Made by a program: the position numbers and the translations under genes. Below are positions 1-11,516 of a stretch of DNA of 64,000 nucleotides, piece by piece. Origin of the DNA: Platerodrilus igneus (lineage: Eukaryota > Arthropoda > Insecta > Coleoptera > Lycidae); assembly GCA_036346225.1 (NCBI GenBank), contig JARFIW010001369.1, positions 124,001 through 188,000 of the forward strand, read 5' to 3'. Within the stretch, counting starts at the first letter, position 1, and each line of letters opens with the position of its first letter. The notes under the pieces are model-generated. The model was not told the DNA's origin and did no database searches. It worked only from the letters and a program-made list of their open reading frames with translations.

Positions 1-977
1 TTAGGTGTGAAAGATCCAATATTATTTTACGAAAATTTGTACCTAGTTCATAATTTCATATGTTCAAGAACATAGCTAGCTCAAAGGAATCGACAAAGTT
101 TTCAAAATGAAATAACAGCACAGCAATAGCACAAAGCATTTATACAGTATGAATTATTTTCTCTCATACTAAAGCATTTACAACATCGTTTCTTTCAAAC
201 ATAAAATAATACCTGGTTATGTTTATTCTACGCTTGTAAGGTTTGTTGGGCCAAAAAATCCTTGACAGATAATCTATTAAAAGGTCAGGTTGTGTCGAAC
301 TCTGAACACAAACTTTCCTGGTAAAAAATCCTTTACAAAAGAATATTATTATATGATTAACACTTATTATTCTACCTTAAATTAAGTACAAATGCTTCAA
401 TATCAGTTAAAGATAAATCTTAAAGAAATACTTGCACAATCCACAAAAACACTTGTAATTGAATATCTTCTTATTTTAAATTGACGTCAAATCAGCTTAC
501 AAGATTTTCCATATTTAAAATTCTCGTTTCAAACAGTAGTTAACAAAGTACATTTTTGGTTAAATTTTCCTTTCGATTATTCAATAAAATTTTTAAAATA
601 GCGTTATCTTGAAGAATTTTCGCTCTTTGTTGTATTTTAATAAATTCCACTTTTTATATAATTTTAAAACATCACTTCTGTGTTCATTGTACCATCGTAA
701 TTACTAAATTACAGTATACTTACTGCATAGTTCAAATATCATCTTCGCAAAGCAACAGTTTGCGACTTAAATCAAAATAACATTTCGCAACCGAATTTTA
801 GAATCGAATGAATCCCTAATTAATAAACGCTTTCTTATATATACAAATTATCCATTTTAGAACCTACTAGATAGATTATGATGCAAGGTTTGCAGAAAAA
901 CTCATTAGCGTCTAAAATCGCGGCGTTTATCACCCCGTAATCTCGTTCTACTTATTTGTGACGAGCGCTGTTTGCCC
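1..977. other. AT-rich intergenic DNA, no gene seen
   Basis: I see no coding signature, RNA gene or clear repeat in this stretch. It is AT-rich with stop codons in all frames. Confidence 0.5.
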
Positions 978-1648
978 TTGTTTAACACATATACGATTAT
1001 TGTGGCGTCGCATACTAATGCGAAAGATAATCAATTTCATCGGATGTTTCTTGGATTTTGTGGGTTTTTCGTGTTCCGGCCGCTTCTCGGAATAAATGTT
1101 TCATTAGATATTTACGTAGTTCTAAATACTGATGATTCATCTTTTTATATTCCTAATATTCTAGAAAATTCTTTATTTAAAATTAATTTTGTAATCTACA
1201 GGGTGATTAATTTAAACTTTATTTGCTTTTTAATGCAAAAGGGATTGCATTTTATAGACATATTTGCTTTTAACATTAAAACGTGCTTTTAATACACCTA
1301 TTAAGGTTAGAATTGCGGTTTTTAAACAAGATTATAGTTTTTTATGCTAAATGCGTAAAGCTGGTACTATTCTATGCTATTTACATACACGACTTACGTT
1401 ACTTGCTATTTATTTACATTATGCTTATATCATACAGGGTGATTATTTATACACAGGAAATTTGATTTTCTGTTTATACCACAGTGAATAAAAGTACACT
1501 TGTTTTAAACCGGGCGTAACCATGAATTTACGAAAAATTTTATTTTTCCGGATTCTTTTATATTTTAGTGGGGTTTATTTTTAGAATTTGGGTTTCAATG
1601 ACCTCTCATGACTCCTTATATATATATATATATGTATATATGTATATT
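978..1648 (-). repeat. Dispersed foldback-like repeat, copy A, ending in (TA)n
   Basis: This stretch is an inverted copy of 41134-41818. The shared blocks include the GGGCGTAACCATGAATT segment near 1513, the run TTTGGGTTTCAATGACCTCT near 1587, and the segment around the 'gtggcgtcgcatactaatgcg' region near 1000. It ends at an imperfect TA microsatellite (1616-1648), as copy B does. The open frames 972-1292 and 1283-1465 are therefore repeat sequence and not genes. A third copy lies near 58232. The class is unknown; an end reading TACAGGGTG (1198, 1435) recurs in the window. Confidence 0.65.
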
Positions 1649-4600
1649 GCTGTGGTTTTCTCTCTGTCTAAGGTGCCGCTTACCTTTGGAAGTGTCCTTT
1701 TTATGGATTTCTACTTACCCTAGCTGAACTCAAAATCAAACTTCTCCAATCTTTACCTAAATAAAATAATTTATGCTTCCTCAAGCTAATCTTCCACGGC
1801 TACTCATTTTCTCAACACCTTTATATTAAAGAAAAATAAAAAAATCAAAAATAAAATATTTTGACAAAACATACACTCTTTTATTCATATGTTACAAATT
1901 ATGATTCATACAATCTCAATATTTACAAATTATTTACAAGAACTCATTGCACTCATCTCTTTCTCAGTTCGCCGGTTCCTGGAATAAAATTTTAATTTTA
2001 TCTGGTAAATCGTGCCCCTCACGTTCGGGTCGCCATAAAAATTGCAGTGTCTGCCTGGAAAAAAGTCTTAAAAATCGTGCCTTAATGTTGGGTGACCATA
2101 TTATTTGCAGTGCATCCTTTATGTATTCGTGCTCCTTACCTTTGAAATTGCATTTAGAAGTAGATGGGCCTATCCTAAAACCCTAAATTTACTTTCCCAG
2201 GTCTATGATGAGCTCAGTATAAACCCCTTTTATTCTATATGCATAAATATTGCATTATCAAATTACGCTAGAGACTCGTTTACGCCTTACATCAAATAAA
2301 AATTTTATTCATGTATTTACATGCTCACATTTAAAATAGAAAAGTGTCTTTCCATATGTCAATCAAATTAATTTTCAGTTCATAAAATTTTTACCAAGTA
2401 ACTCAAATCATTCATACTTTTTATAATTCAATACCAGCACAACAGTTCAATAAAAAAAATTCGTTAGCTGGAGTATTCTCCGGAATCACCACTTCAGTAG
2501 ATGACGTCCACCAAGCTCACGTTCCTGGGCTACACCCAATGTCTGCTTTCTGACTAGAACAATCATTCCATCTCGACTCGTTCATCCAATTCCCCCAAAG
2601 ATTTATGGATGCCTTCCATACAGCTTCCATCCAGAGTCCAAACTCCATTTAACGTCCAACCAGCACTCTTGTTCCAGAAGTAATTCAATCGCTTACCTCA
2701 GTAACATCCAACATTACTCATCAAATTATTTATACAAATATGTTCGGCCCGTTTACTTCAATTGCACCTACTTGTGCTTTAATAACACTGAAAAATATAT
2801 TCGGCGGACTGCACTATCACCCGGTTTTTAAATTAGGATGTCTTCTCAATGATACTCAATGTAAGCGAAGTGAATCAGAAAATAAGCGAAAAATAAGAAA
2901 GCTTTGCCACCTCGAGCAACGCTTATATAAGTTCCAAACCCCCCTTTTGTGACGCATTTTTACTATGCTTTCTTCGAACTCTTGCAACCGCCACACAATT
3001 CCACAAAATTCTTCCGTACAAATAACATAACAAACTTTCGAAACTACGAATTTCACCACTCCAACGACACTTTATTCCGAAAAACTAATTAAACTGGCCA
3101 ACCTTCCGTTCCAACCGTCCCTCTACTATTCCTTCTAACAAATCCTAAGCACACCTTTTATGTACGCGTCTATATTCTTATTGCACTCACGCCCCAATAA
3201 TTATCTTGTCTGGTCTCTGTCTTGTTTTCCTACTTCCAAAGTCGACGTTATTTCCACACTGCTATCTTTATCTACCGCATATTTTCCGTTTTTCTTATAG
3301 TCCCACTATAGCCATGTCGTCTACGGTTAGTGCCCTTCCAGCACTGCGCCGTGATAAATTAATTACGTTTACAAACATGTTGCATCTCCGTCCCGCTTAT
3401 TTATTGTTTAAAATACACTCTTCTGTCACGCGCTTGAAAACTGTTTGTCATATAGCCACCTGCTATATTTTCCATCTTACTCTGTTACTTTGTAGAGATG
3501 CTCTGTCCCTTAATTTTATTGATTTGTTTGCAAACTAGTCATCTATTTGTTAACCTTGTATCTGTCCGTTGAGCACTACTTTGAAATGTTTTCGTAACGT
3601 ATTCTAGCCTTCACAAGAATAGCTTATCTCCTCTAAACGTTTATTCCTTGAACTCCTTGGTTGTTTTGCTGTCTCAAACCTTGTAGCATTCTACGAATTT
3701 AATATGTGTATGTTACTAAATTATTGATTTTTACCCTGCAGAGCTTTAATACTGCAAATCTTTTGTACGCAATTTTCAACCTTGCATTAATTTAACGTAT
3801 ACAAACTACTGATTTGAACCTTCATTAAAATATGCCCTTTTATCCCAATCTAATTAATTCTAAGCGTAATAAATAAATTATTGATTTGAACCTACATATT
3901 ATTCTGTCCGTTTTTATACCAATTTAATTAATTTGAAGCCTAATAAATAAATTCTGGTTTTTTATATACAGGGTGCTTACATAACTACATTCTTGACCTA
4001 TTTACACATGATTAGCCTTACCCATCACCGCATTTTATATACTTGGTTCGTGTGAACATATTTATGAAGCGTAAACCAAAAAAGGAAACAAGAAACGCTC
4101 AGACAGTACTCAGTTTAAAAATCTCCAGATAACTCCACTGATTCTTTTCTACTTTTTCGGCACATTAAGTCTCCTATTGTAGCTATTTAATTTCCAGCAT
4201 TTAGTCGTAGAGTGAAAACCCACATATCACTCTTTTAATACACCACGGACGTAGTTTAAATTCCACGCGCAACACGCGTGCTCGAACTTCCTGACATAAT
4301 CAACCAGAAAAGTTTAAAATAATTTATCATCGGCCACTTATCGAGGGGTCTTTACACCTACAACCGTTTGCTGTCACTCCACCATCGTTTCTTTCTGAAC
4401 TTACTAATTCTGAACTTAATCGTTATATCCCAGTTTGTTTAAAAATTTAGTTCTCCCACTTTATGCGTCTAAAAATGTTTTTAAGGTCGGGTTTCATGTC
4501 TTCAGTTCCTGTATACGCGTTAATTTTATGGCGTTTCTTAAACTGGTGTGCATGTTTACGACTACACTTGTTTAGCTGGTTATTTACAGGAAATCTGTGT

Positions 4601-5193
4601 ATTTATCTAATTTAATATGCAGACTGTGAAGCTACGGTCTTTATTGTTGGTTGTAAAAGAATGTACTAGGTACTTTACTATTTATGTCCAATTTTAATAT
4701 TATTATGAAATAGCTATGTTATTAAATGTAAACTACCCAAGCTTCTATAAGTAACTAAAATTATATAAATAAATTTTTACACTCACTTATATAAGTAACG
4801 CTTGAGTGTTACACAAGTCAGAATAAGTCAGCACAAAGAACTAGAAACCACGTCATAATGTGACTTGTGTCACTATTGAAAATTATTTTCTTAGTTTATT
4901 TTGAATTTGGTTTGTGTCACTCTAGCCGTAAATTGCGATTTCGTCATATTGACTTTCGGAGCACAACTAGATTTGTGTCTTCATCATCATAAACTCGCGG
5001 GTTTGTAAAAGAAGAACGGCACATTTGTCTTCGAAAGTAGTAATATATCGTTCTTCCAAATAAAAGTATGGAGATTTCCTATGTATCTTTACAATAAAGT
5101 TGAAATTGTAAATTTTATATCTGTGTCACGGTTATTGTGTCCCAACGATATATTTTATGTTGTTCAACAACTAACACAACAATTAAATTTTAG
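1649..5193. other. Intergenic / upstream region of the cuticle gene
   Basis: No convincing exon was found. The first exon(s) of the downstream cuticle gene, which should encode a signal peptide, should lie here or before the window but could not be identified. A block at about 4680-4815 resembles 36160-36336 (shared 'tgttattaaatgtaaa' and 'aagtaacgc...gttac' stretches), so part of it is a dispersed repeat. Confidence 0.4.
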
Positions 5194-5443
5194 ATACGAA
5201 ACCGAAAACGGAATTGCTGCTGAAGAAACTGGAAAACTGATCAATAAAGGCTCAAACAGTGAAGAAATGAACGCGCAAGGATTTTTCCAATATACGGGAC
5301 CGGACAATGTCGTCTATCTTACTAAATACAAAGCTGATGGAAATGGTTTTGTTGCTGAAGGAGCTCATTTACCAAAGCCACCACCAACTCCCATAGGAAT
5401 TTTAAAAGGACTTGAATATCTGAGATTGCTTGGGAAACTGTAA
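5194..5443 (+). CDS. RR-1 cuticle protein, 3'-terminal exon (partial gene)
   Basis: This is the last exon of a structural cuticle protein that binds chitin through the Rebers-Riddiford domain (Chitin_bind_4). The exon opens at a good acceptor (aaattttag, 5185-5193) in phase 2. It encodes 82 residues starting YETENGIAAEE, followed by GFFQYTGPDN, YKADGNGF and AEGAHLPKPPP, and it ends with TAA at 5441. The YxADxxGFxxxxxHLPxPPP core is the hallmark of RR-1 proteins. The Glu usual in YxADExGF is Gly here. The short tail (GILKGLEYLRLLGKL) follows the domain directly. The open frame continues upstream to 5081 but that part is probably intron, because it reads unlike any cuticle protein. The signal-peptide exon was not found. 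A TATAAA at 5485 may act in 3'-end formation. Confidence 0.88.
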
Positions 5444-6920
5444 TTAAGATCCAATTTGTTTGTTCGTAAAATTAAGTTAATTTATATAAAGCATATATAC
5501 ACGTAAAATGTTTAGTTGTTTTTGTACATGTTCCTGACAGAAACCCCTCTTCCCCTCTCCATTCAAACTTTTAAATTTATATTTTTACTTTAAATCTGTT
5601 ACGTTTATTTTGAACATCCCGTACATTTTTTTCTGTTAATAAGAAATACGCGGTCTAATAATTGTCAACAAAAATCCCTTTGGCGTTAAAAACGAAAATT
5701 AATTCAGTAAATTAAAATAACCCTTTCACGTGTTCATTCATTTATCTATTTGTATAAATTCGATTCCTATTGTTACATCATAGAACCGAATTAACAATAA
5801 ATACTCCTTCTAAGAATTCCTCAACGTAAAGTTTATGCTAAAATTAAACAAGTGATAACTGGTTCTAGGTATCTGATAATTGATTCTTATGTGTTTTTCA
5901 TTGAAAGCTTCGTCGAATTAAAGCCGCGTATTATCCCAATAAACCGTGTTTTTCCAGTTTTATTTTCTTAACAACAATATTACTTTGAGCTCTGATCATT
6001 AGTGAAACGAAAATAATATTCACTTGCTTTTCAATCTACACAGAGAAAACAGTGTAGAATGGTTGGTTGTTTCCGTTTTTCTGTATGAAGAGTTCGCGCA
6101 CGCCTTACAGTGCGGTGGGTATTTATGGGATTTATAAAATTGTACTTTTGGACGACAATAAATTAATTTTATGTATAATTACTATGGCTCCTTCCGGTGG
6201 CTCTTAAAGCCACAATGAATGGTCGCCCCTTGATGTGATGGGAGGACCACCCCAAGGCGGGATCATTCGCACCGCTGTTTCGCACCGTTTTTACAGACGG
6301 TAGAAGACAACCCGATGGTGGTGACTCGAGGGTGAGTGTTAATACACTAATTTTCTTATATGGGTACCCGGTAGTTGTTGGAAACAACTATGTACACGGG
6401 TCTACGGATGCATCACCTTGTTGGTAGTAAAATAACTGGTTGTTTGTATGTGCGAGGATATTATAATATTTACTGATTTCTTTATTAAGATAATTTTATG
6501 TATAGAATTCCGTACTTACAATGCTGATTTCGAGCTGTGGTTTTTAGTGGGGCAATTTTGTTCCTCTTTCTCCTTTGAAGATTAATATAGGGGGTGATCT
6601 TAAAACTGCAGCTCGCCTTTTTTTATTCGTAAATATGTATATTGTGTACCTACGCATTGTTCATTTTTGGTACGATTGTATTTTGTATGTAATTTTGTTT
6701 TTTTAAATTAGAGGTTTTTAGTTTGTAAATGTTTGATTGTGCGTGAGTGAGTATATTTTTATTTCAGGTCTCTCTTAAATTTTTTTGTAGGTATAATGCC
6801 CCGCCCATTCGCCGATTAAGCCCGGTCCACTTCTTCCTGGTTTTTATTTCTTTTTAGACTACGTCGCTGAACGTAGCAATTCGTTTATTGATTCGATATT
6901 TTACTTAAATCTCTGCCCCT
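5444..6920. other. Cuticle gene 3' flank and intergenic DNA with a GC-rich patch
   Basis: Mostly AT-rich non-coding DNA. A distinctly GC-richer patch at about 6180-6420 carries a 72-codon open frame on the - strand that I do not recognise. Its composition suggests a fragment of a mobile element, but I see no terminal repeats or known motif. Confidence 0.35.
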
Positions 6921-6927
6921 TCCTAGC

Positions 6928-7242
6928 GAGCGACTCCGTGGCTTAGTTAATTTGCGTGCGACCACTAAGCCCAAGGTCTTGAGTTCGCTTTCCGACACGG
7001 ACTACTTGAAAAATGTTAGACGAACATTTTTAACAAAAATACACCCTCGTTCGGATGAGAGGTAAAATATAGGTCTCGTGTGTGTGTGTGTGTGTGTGTT
7101 GTCACACACATTAAATATCCCTACCCTACTTGAAACAGTAAGGGTTAGGCAAAATTCAAAATGTTTACAAAAAAAAGAAACTCGCTTCCCGGCCTATATA
7201 GTACCTTCGGGTCGAGCATTGGTAAATCAAATGCGGGACCCA
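6928..7242 (+). mobile_element. tRNA-derived SINE, solitary copy
   Basis: This 315-bp copy has a tRNA-like head (A-box-like 'gtggcttagttaa', degenerate B-box-like 'gagttcgctttcc'), a conserved body (shared 'cgttcggatgagaggtaaaa' segment, a TG-rich patch, 'aaactcgcttcc'), and the family 3' end 'agcattggtaaatcaaatg'. It is flanked by TCCTAGC at 6921-6927 and 7243-7249, a probable target-site duplication. It belongs to the same family as the tandem array at 11.5-14.1 kb but lies in the opposite orientation. Confidence 0.75.
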
Positions 7243-7369
7243 TCCTAGCCTATACACTCTAAAATATGTAAGATGATATTTATAAAGAAATGCAAACAAA
7301 AAAAAATTAGGTGATTTCTGCTAATGTTTGTTTCTCTATAGCCACCTTTGTCGCCTTTCTTCAATTTTT

Positions 7370-7608
7370 TTAATGATAGCAAGATGTCGTTGGTGTTGGG
7401 CTGCTGGCATTTGCCGCCGTGCCGTCACCATAGGGTACTAGGTTACACTTGGGGTGTGGAATGTATAGTGCTATTGTGTGCGATGTGGTAGACCGAGTCA
7501 GTTGTATGAGAAACGTAGAACCAGTTGTACTGTGTGGTGGGATGCACGGGAAGTTATGCTTGAAAGAGGCGATCGTATTGGAAAGAAGCTGAGTTAGGGG
7601 CAAGTGTA
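7370..7608 (-). pseudogene. Non-LTR retrotransposon C-terminus, downstream half
   Basis: This is the continuation of the decayed reverse-transcriptase ORF at 10298-10640 after the inserted element at 7611-10295. If the insert and one TA are removed, the two halves meet in a frame giving ...LHYLI followed by YTCP, which fits the Cys-Pro end of the C-terminal zinc knuckle of R1/Jockey-group retrotransposons. The next codon is a stop, so the frame is dead. A related fragment lies at about 44530-45230. Confidence 0.5.
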
Positions 7609-7610
7609 TA

Positions 7611-10295
7611 CAGGTGGCATTAGTTTCATGTCATTAATTTAAAGGGGAGGTAGAGACTGATGAAAGAAACAAAAATAGTTTATTAATCTATGCCCTAAAA
7701 CAAATGGTTAGGTTACAAACGTACACACAAAAAGTGTCCAAACTGTTTTAGAACCCCTCCAATTTTAGCTACGTCACGAATCAAATACGGAATAACATCA
7801 TCCCTTAGAGTCGACAAACAAAGCTGTGATAGTATTATAGTGTAACCGACCTGAAAGCTGACCCAAAACTCCCTTTATAAACGGCACACAGGGCTCCATA
7901 ATATAACATCTAGTGGTAGTGGTTCGACGACTCCTACGTTGTGTTGTTATAATGTAACCCAAATTCATACTGGGAAGATGGCGTTAAGGCGGGAAGGTAT
8001 GAAACAAAACTACAGTATTTACCTAACTTTACTTTTAATCAAAAGAATAACCACAAAATAGGTCATTCGCATGAAAGCATAGAAAATTGACATTCAAATC
8101 AAACAGTGCCGTATTCAACCTGGGCGAATGGGGAAAGAGAACGACAGAGAAAATCCCAAACTGCCCTCACGCTTCCAACTGCATTTGGCACATCTCGACA
8201 AGGACGGGTAACGTACAAGTACCCAGATCACCAACACTAAAATTGACGGGATGTCAACTGTTACCCAGGCATACCACACATGACAACTGAAGAAACGTTA
8301 GTGTAAACAAGCTAGTCTTTTCTGGTAGGTACTGAGGTCGGCTAGACCAAAACTACTCTGCTAAAATTGAACAGGGAGAACACCAGGAAGATTACCTGCA
8401 CGATGACTACCCATGTTCCTCCCCGCACGGACATAAAATGTTAGCAATATTCAACAAGGTTCGAACACACGCGCCCACATACATACGTTAACAGTTTCCA
8501 GCCCGTGTTACAAAATATTTAACAAAGGCTAGCCGACTTCTTATTATTTGCAAAAGGGTACCACTACAGGTACCTTGACAAGACAACATGAATCGCTGAA
8601 ATGAACTTATGGTATGATTGCGCATGGTTAAAAAAGCGCTTACTATTTAATAGACTATCTCCAACATAGTCATAAATTCAAACGCAAGAGGCACGTTTTA
8701 CATAATAAATACAAGCCCATATTCAGGTGCTAAATGTTTATATAAATGCATGTTAGTTACATATATAAAATCTAGTAAGCAAACGTTAAAAATTAATCAT
8801 TATGATTGCATCGGTTAAAAAATACTTTTTAAAAATTAAATACATCGTGGCATTACAAGTTACAAACAAAAAATATACACAACTTTGTGGATAATTCCAT
8901 AAAACCCAAAACAAATACAACATAGAAATATAATACTGTTTGTATTCAAACTTGTCTAATAATTTGATTTAATATATTTAAGGAATGATGTGTTAGTATA
9001 AATTGCTCGTACAATCACAGTAAGGGTACATTTACTATTGATTCGGTAACAGGTGCAATGCAATTGGAGCTACAACTCCGTATTAAATACTAAATAAAAA
9101 TTATTTCAAATAAACAAATATTAGTTTTACTCTGATTTTGATACTAAATAAACAATTCAAAAAAATAAATATTAGCTTTCAGTTGTTAAATCAAATAGCA
9201 TTCATTTATACATAAAACGTGCAATAAAACCGTAAATCATCTATATTAAGCAAACGTAAAGCAATCAGCATCAAATTCTTAGCCAAAAGCAACAGATAAC
9301 ATAAATATTTCCTTTAATGATTAAATAACTAACGGTTTTACAATAAATACCAACATCACATTCAAACAACGCTCTGATTTCAAGATGTAGTCAGATTACC
9401 TTAAATAACCACTACATTAGAAACTTAAAAACATTAGCTTTTATAAAAAACCGCCAAGTGAAATGTTTCAACCATCCATCTTGATCTTCCATTTAAAAAA
9501 CAAAAACAAAGTCGTTTACCCTTGTAGACTAGCTAGATCCTCACTACACATGCGCGCATTATAACATAAATTCCGACATAACGGAATGCGTTCAGAAACT
9601 TGCAAGTGGTTACTGATCTACGCTAACAAATACCTTCGAATATGGAAATGTAGACTATAATATTTGTAATAATTATCTACCAATGAGAAAATGACTTAGA
9701 AACACTACGAATCACTTCAGTACGCAAACATAAATCAGTGAAATACGGTATCTATGAGCTGTAAAACGAAATAACCCAATGCACTTTAACTGCTACTAGA
9801 ATCAGTTTAAAATTTTTTTAAAGTATATGAAAATTATAATGATAATCATAATAAAGGATAAAATTTTATTATGCTGAGTTGGTTGATTGTATAAGGTTTC
9901 TGACCCCCATAGTCTTAACGTTCTAGCAATTCAGCAGCTTTAACTTGATTGTACTTTTTCAATGAACGATGCAGTTCCATTATCTGCTTTGGCAATACAT
10001 TTAAACGTAGTGTTGTGACGACTGAAATTAGAGACATCATGTAGTTTAGTGAATTGCGTAAAGGCGGTTGTCATTTGAAACACTTGTTGTGATATGATTC
10101 AGAATAACACTAGTATAGGTAAGTTATTTCTTAAAAACATGTAAAATAACAGAAGTCCTAAAACTTTTACATAAGTTGACTTAGCTCGAGTATTTAAAAA
10201 TCGATCCAAGAGTAAAATTGCTTATAGGTTTTTTGTTTAGCCAATCAATCTCTATTGCCTCCCCAGTTTAATGACATAAAACTAATGCCACCCTG
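7611..10295. mobile_element. TA-flanked inverted-repeat DNA transposon (non-autonomous)
   Basis: The ends are inverted repeats: CAGGTGGCATTAGTTTCATG at the left, and the complement of CAGGGTGGCATTAGTTTTAT at the right. The similarity continues inward through a GGGGAGG block for about 60 bp. Each end abuts TA (7609-7610 and 10296-10297), so the target duplication is TA, as for Tc1/mariner-type elements. I see no transposase frame. Most of the interior (7842-9717) is a copy of a dispersed repeat also found at 50801, which probably inserted later. The whole element interrupts a non-LTR retrotransposon pseudogene. Confidence 0.7.
7842..9717 (+). repeat. 1.9-kb dispersed repeat, copy 1
   Basis: This is near-colinear with 50801-52897. 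It starts GTGTAACCGACCTGAA and ends near ACACTACGAATCACTT. Shared landmarks include 'cgacgactcctacgttgtgt', 'gcatttggcacatctcgaca' and 'accgccaagtgaaat'. This copy lacks about 255 bp present in copy 2 (junction near 8683). The ends carry a short inverted AGTGT/ACACT but no clear target duplication, so the class is unresolved. The small open frame 8087-8290 recurs in copy 2 with differences and has no recognisable domain. Confidence 0.8.
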
Positions 10296-10297
10296 TA

Positions 10298-10640
10298 TTA
10301 GATAGTGTAGAGTTTCAGGAGTGTCAACTGTTAAGCAAGGACATAGTAATGAGAGAATAAGGTTAAAAGAATGAAGTTTCTGTCGGTGTTTATCGTGGCC
10401 TGTGAGGAATTGAATGGTAGCGTGGCTAGAAAATGAGATTTGGTCGGTTGTGAGTGTGGCGGCGGGGAAAATGTAATTGATGTTTCGGCCAGTACGGGAA
10501 ATGGTCCACTGTTCTTACTAGGAATGTATGAGATAGTTTTGAATGAGGGATATTGTAGGGGCCGTGGTCATTGTTTGGTAGTCAGGGTGTTGTAGTATAC
10601 GGTCATACGGGTAAATGGGTCGATTGTGTATTAGAGTATG
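10298..10640 (-). pseudogene. Non-LTR retrotransposon C-terminus, upstream half
   Basis: Read on the - strand, one frame gives ATIQFLTGHDKHRQKL followed by CPCLTVDTPETLHYLI. This matches the C-terminal FLTGH...CxC...H region (cysteine knuckle after the reverse transcriptase) of R1/LOA/Jockey-group elements. The frame is broken further upstream. The element was split by the TIR transposon at 7611-10295. Confidence 0.55.
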
Positions 10641-11516
10641 GAGTTAGATTGATGCACGAAAGTGGATTTTTAAGAGCAGAATTTTAAGTAGGATGTATAG
10701 TGCAGAGGTGGAGGCGGTTCTGAAGGTTACGTTTTTCTCGCGTCGCCTATTACGGTATAACCCTAGGCTAATTTATTACATCTCCAAATTCGGCTACACA
10801 TGTTGCCGTCAGGGTAAAACCAACAAAATAACAATAAGCCAGAAGCTTACCTGGTTTCTCGCTGGAACCACAGGCCACATCGCTCGTCTTCGGGTCAAGG
10901 TCGCGTGCGGGTAGTTTCTTCTATGCGTGGGCAACTTCTAGAGGCGAAGTTGTTACGGTGTTCCGTGCAGACAATAAAGAAAGGTATAGTATAAGCAAAA
11001 AAAATCGCCCGCATTGAATACCGCAACAAAACAATAGGGAATGCAAAAGATTTAATGCCGTACTAGCTAAGAAACGTCGTAGAGTAGAGTGGGTCACACA
11101 GAAAGAAAAATTGGAAACCTTTAGAAAAAGTTGGATTACAAACCTTTAGTTAACTAGGATGGTATCAAAAAGAATATTCAAAAAAACCAAAACGAACATT
11201 TACGTAACGTCCTGTTAAAACATGCTATAAACGAAAACGTCAACTCTCATATAACACAACATATTTTAGATACATAAAATTAAAACAAATATCAATTAGC
11301 GATGATTTTCTATCCACATCACTCATTAATATATAAATAACAAGTTTCATAACTAGTGAAATTGTTTCATAGAAGCATCCGGTCCGTTGACAATTGTAAG
11401 TACACACTATCAAATCTGCTACGATGGCACACAAGCGGACAGGTACAAATACTCTGCTCTTTTGTTGATGCTTTTTATAAAACCTAGTTAATTCGGTTTC
11501 CGAAGAAAGGTATAGA
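10641..11516. other. Unassigned DNA, probably decayed retrotransposon and flank
   Basis: GC-richer up to about 10960, consistent with more of the non-LTR pseudogene, then AT-rich. No intact frame or motif is recognised. Confidence 0.3.

Noticed and set aside
972..1465. Two overlapping open frames of 106 and 60 codons
   Set aside because: The DNA is a dispersed repeat (inverse copy at 41134-41818); the second copy does not keep the frames and there are no protein motifs.
2915..2930. CTTATATAAG as promoter of the cuticle gene
   Set aside because: The motif is palindromic and no signal-peptide exon follows within a plausible distance on either strand.
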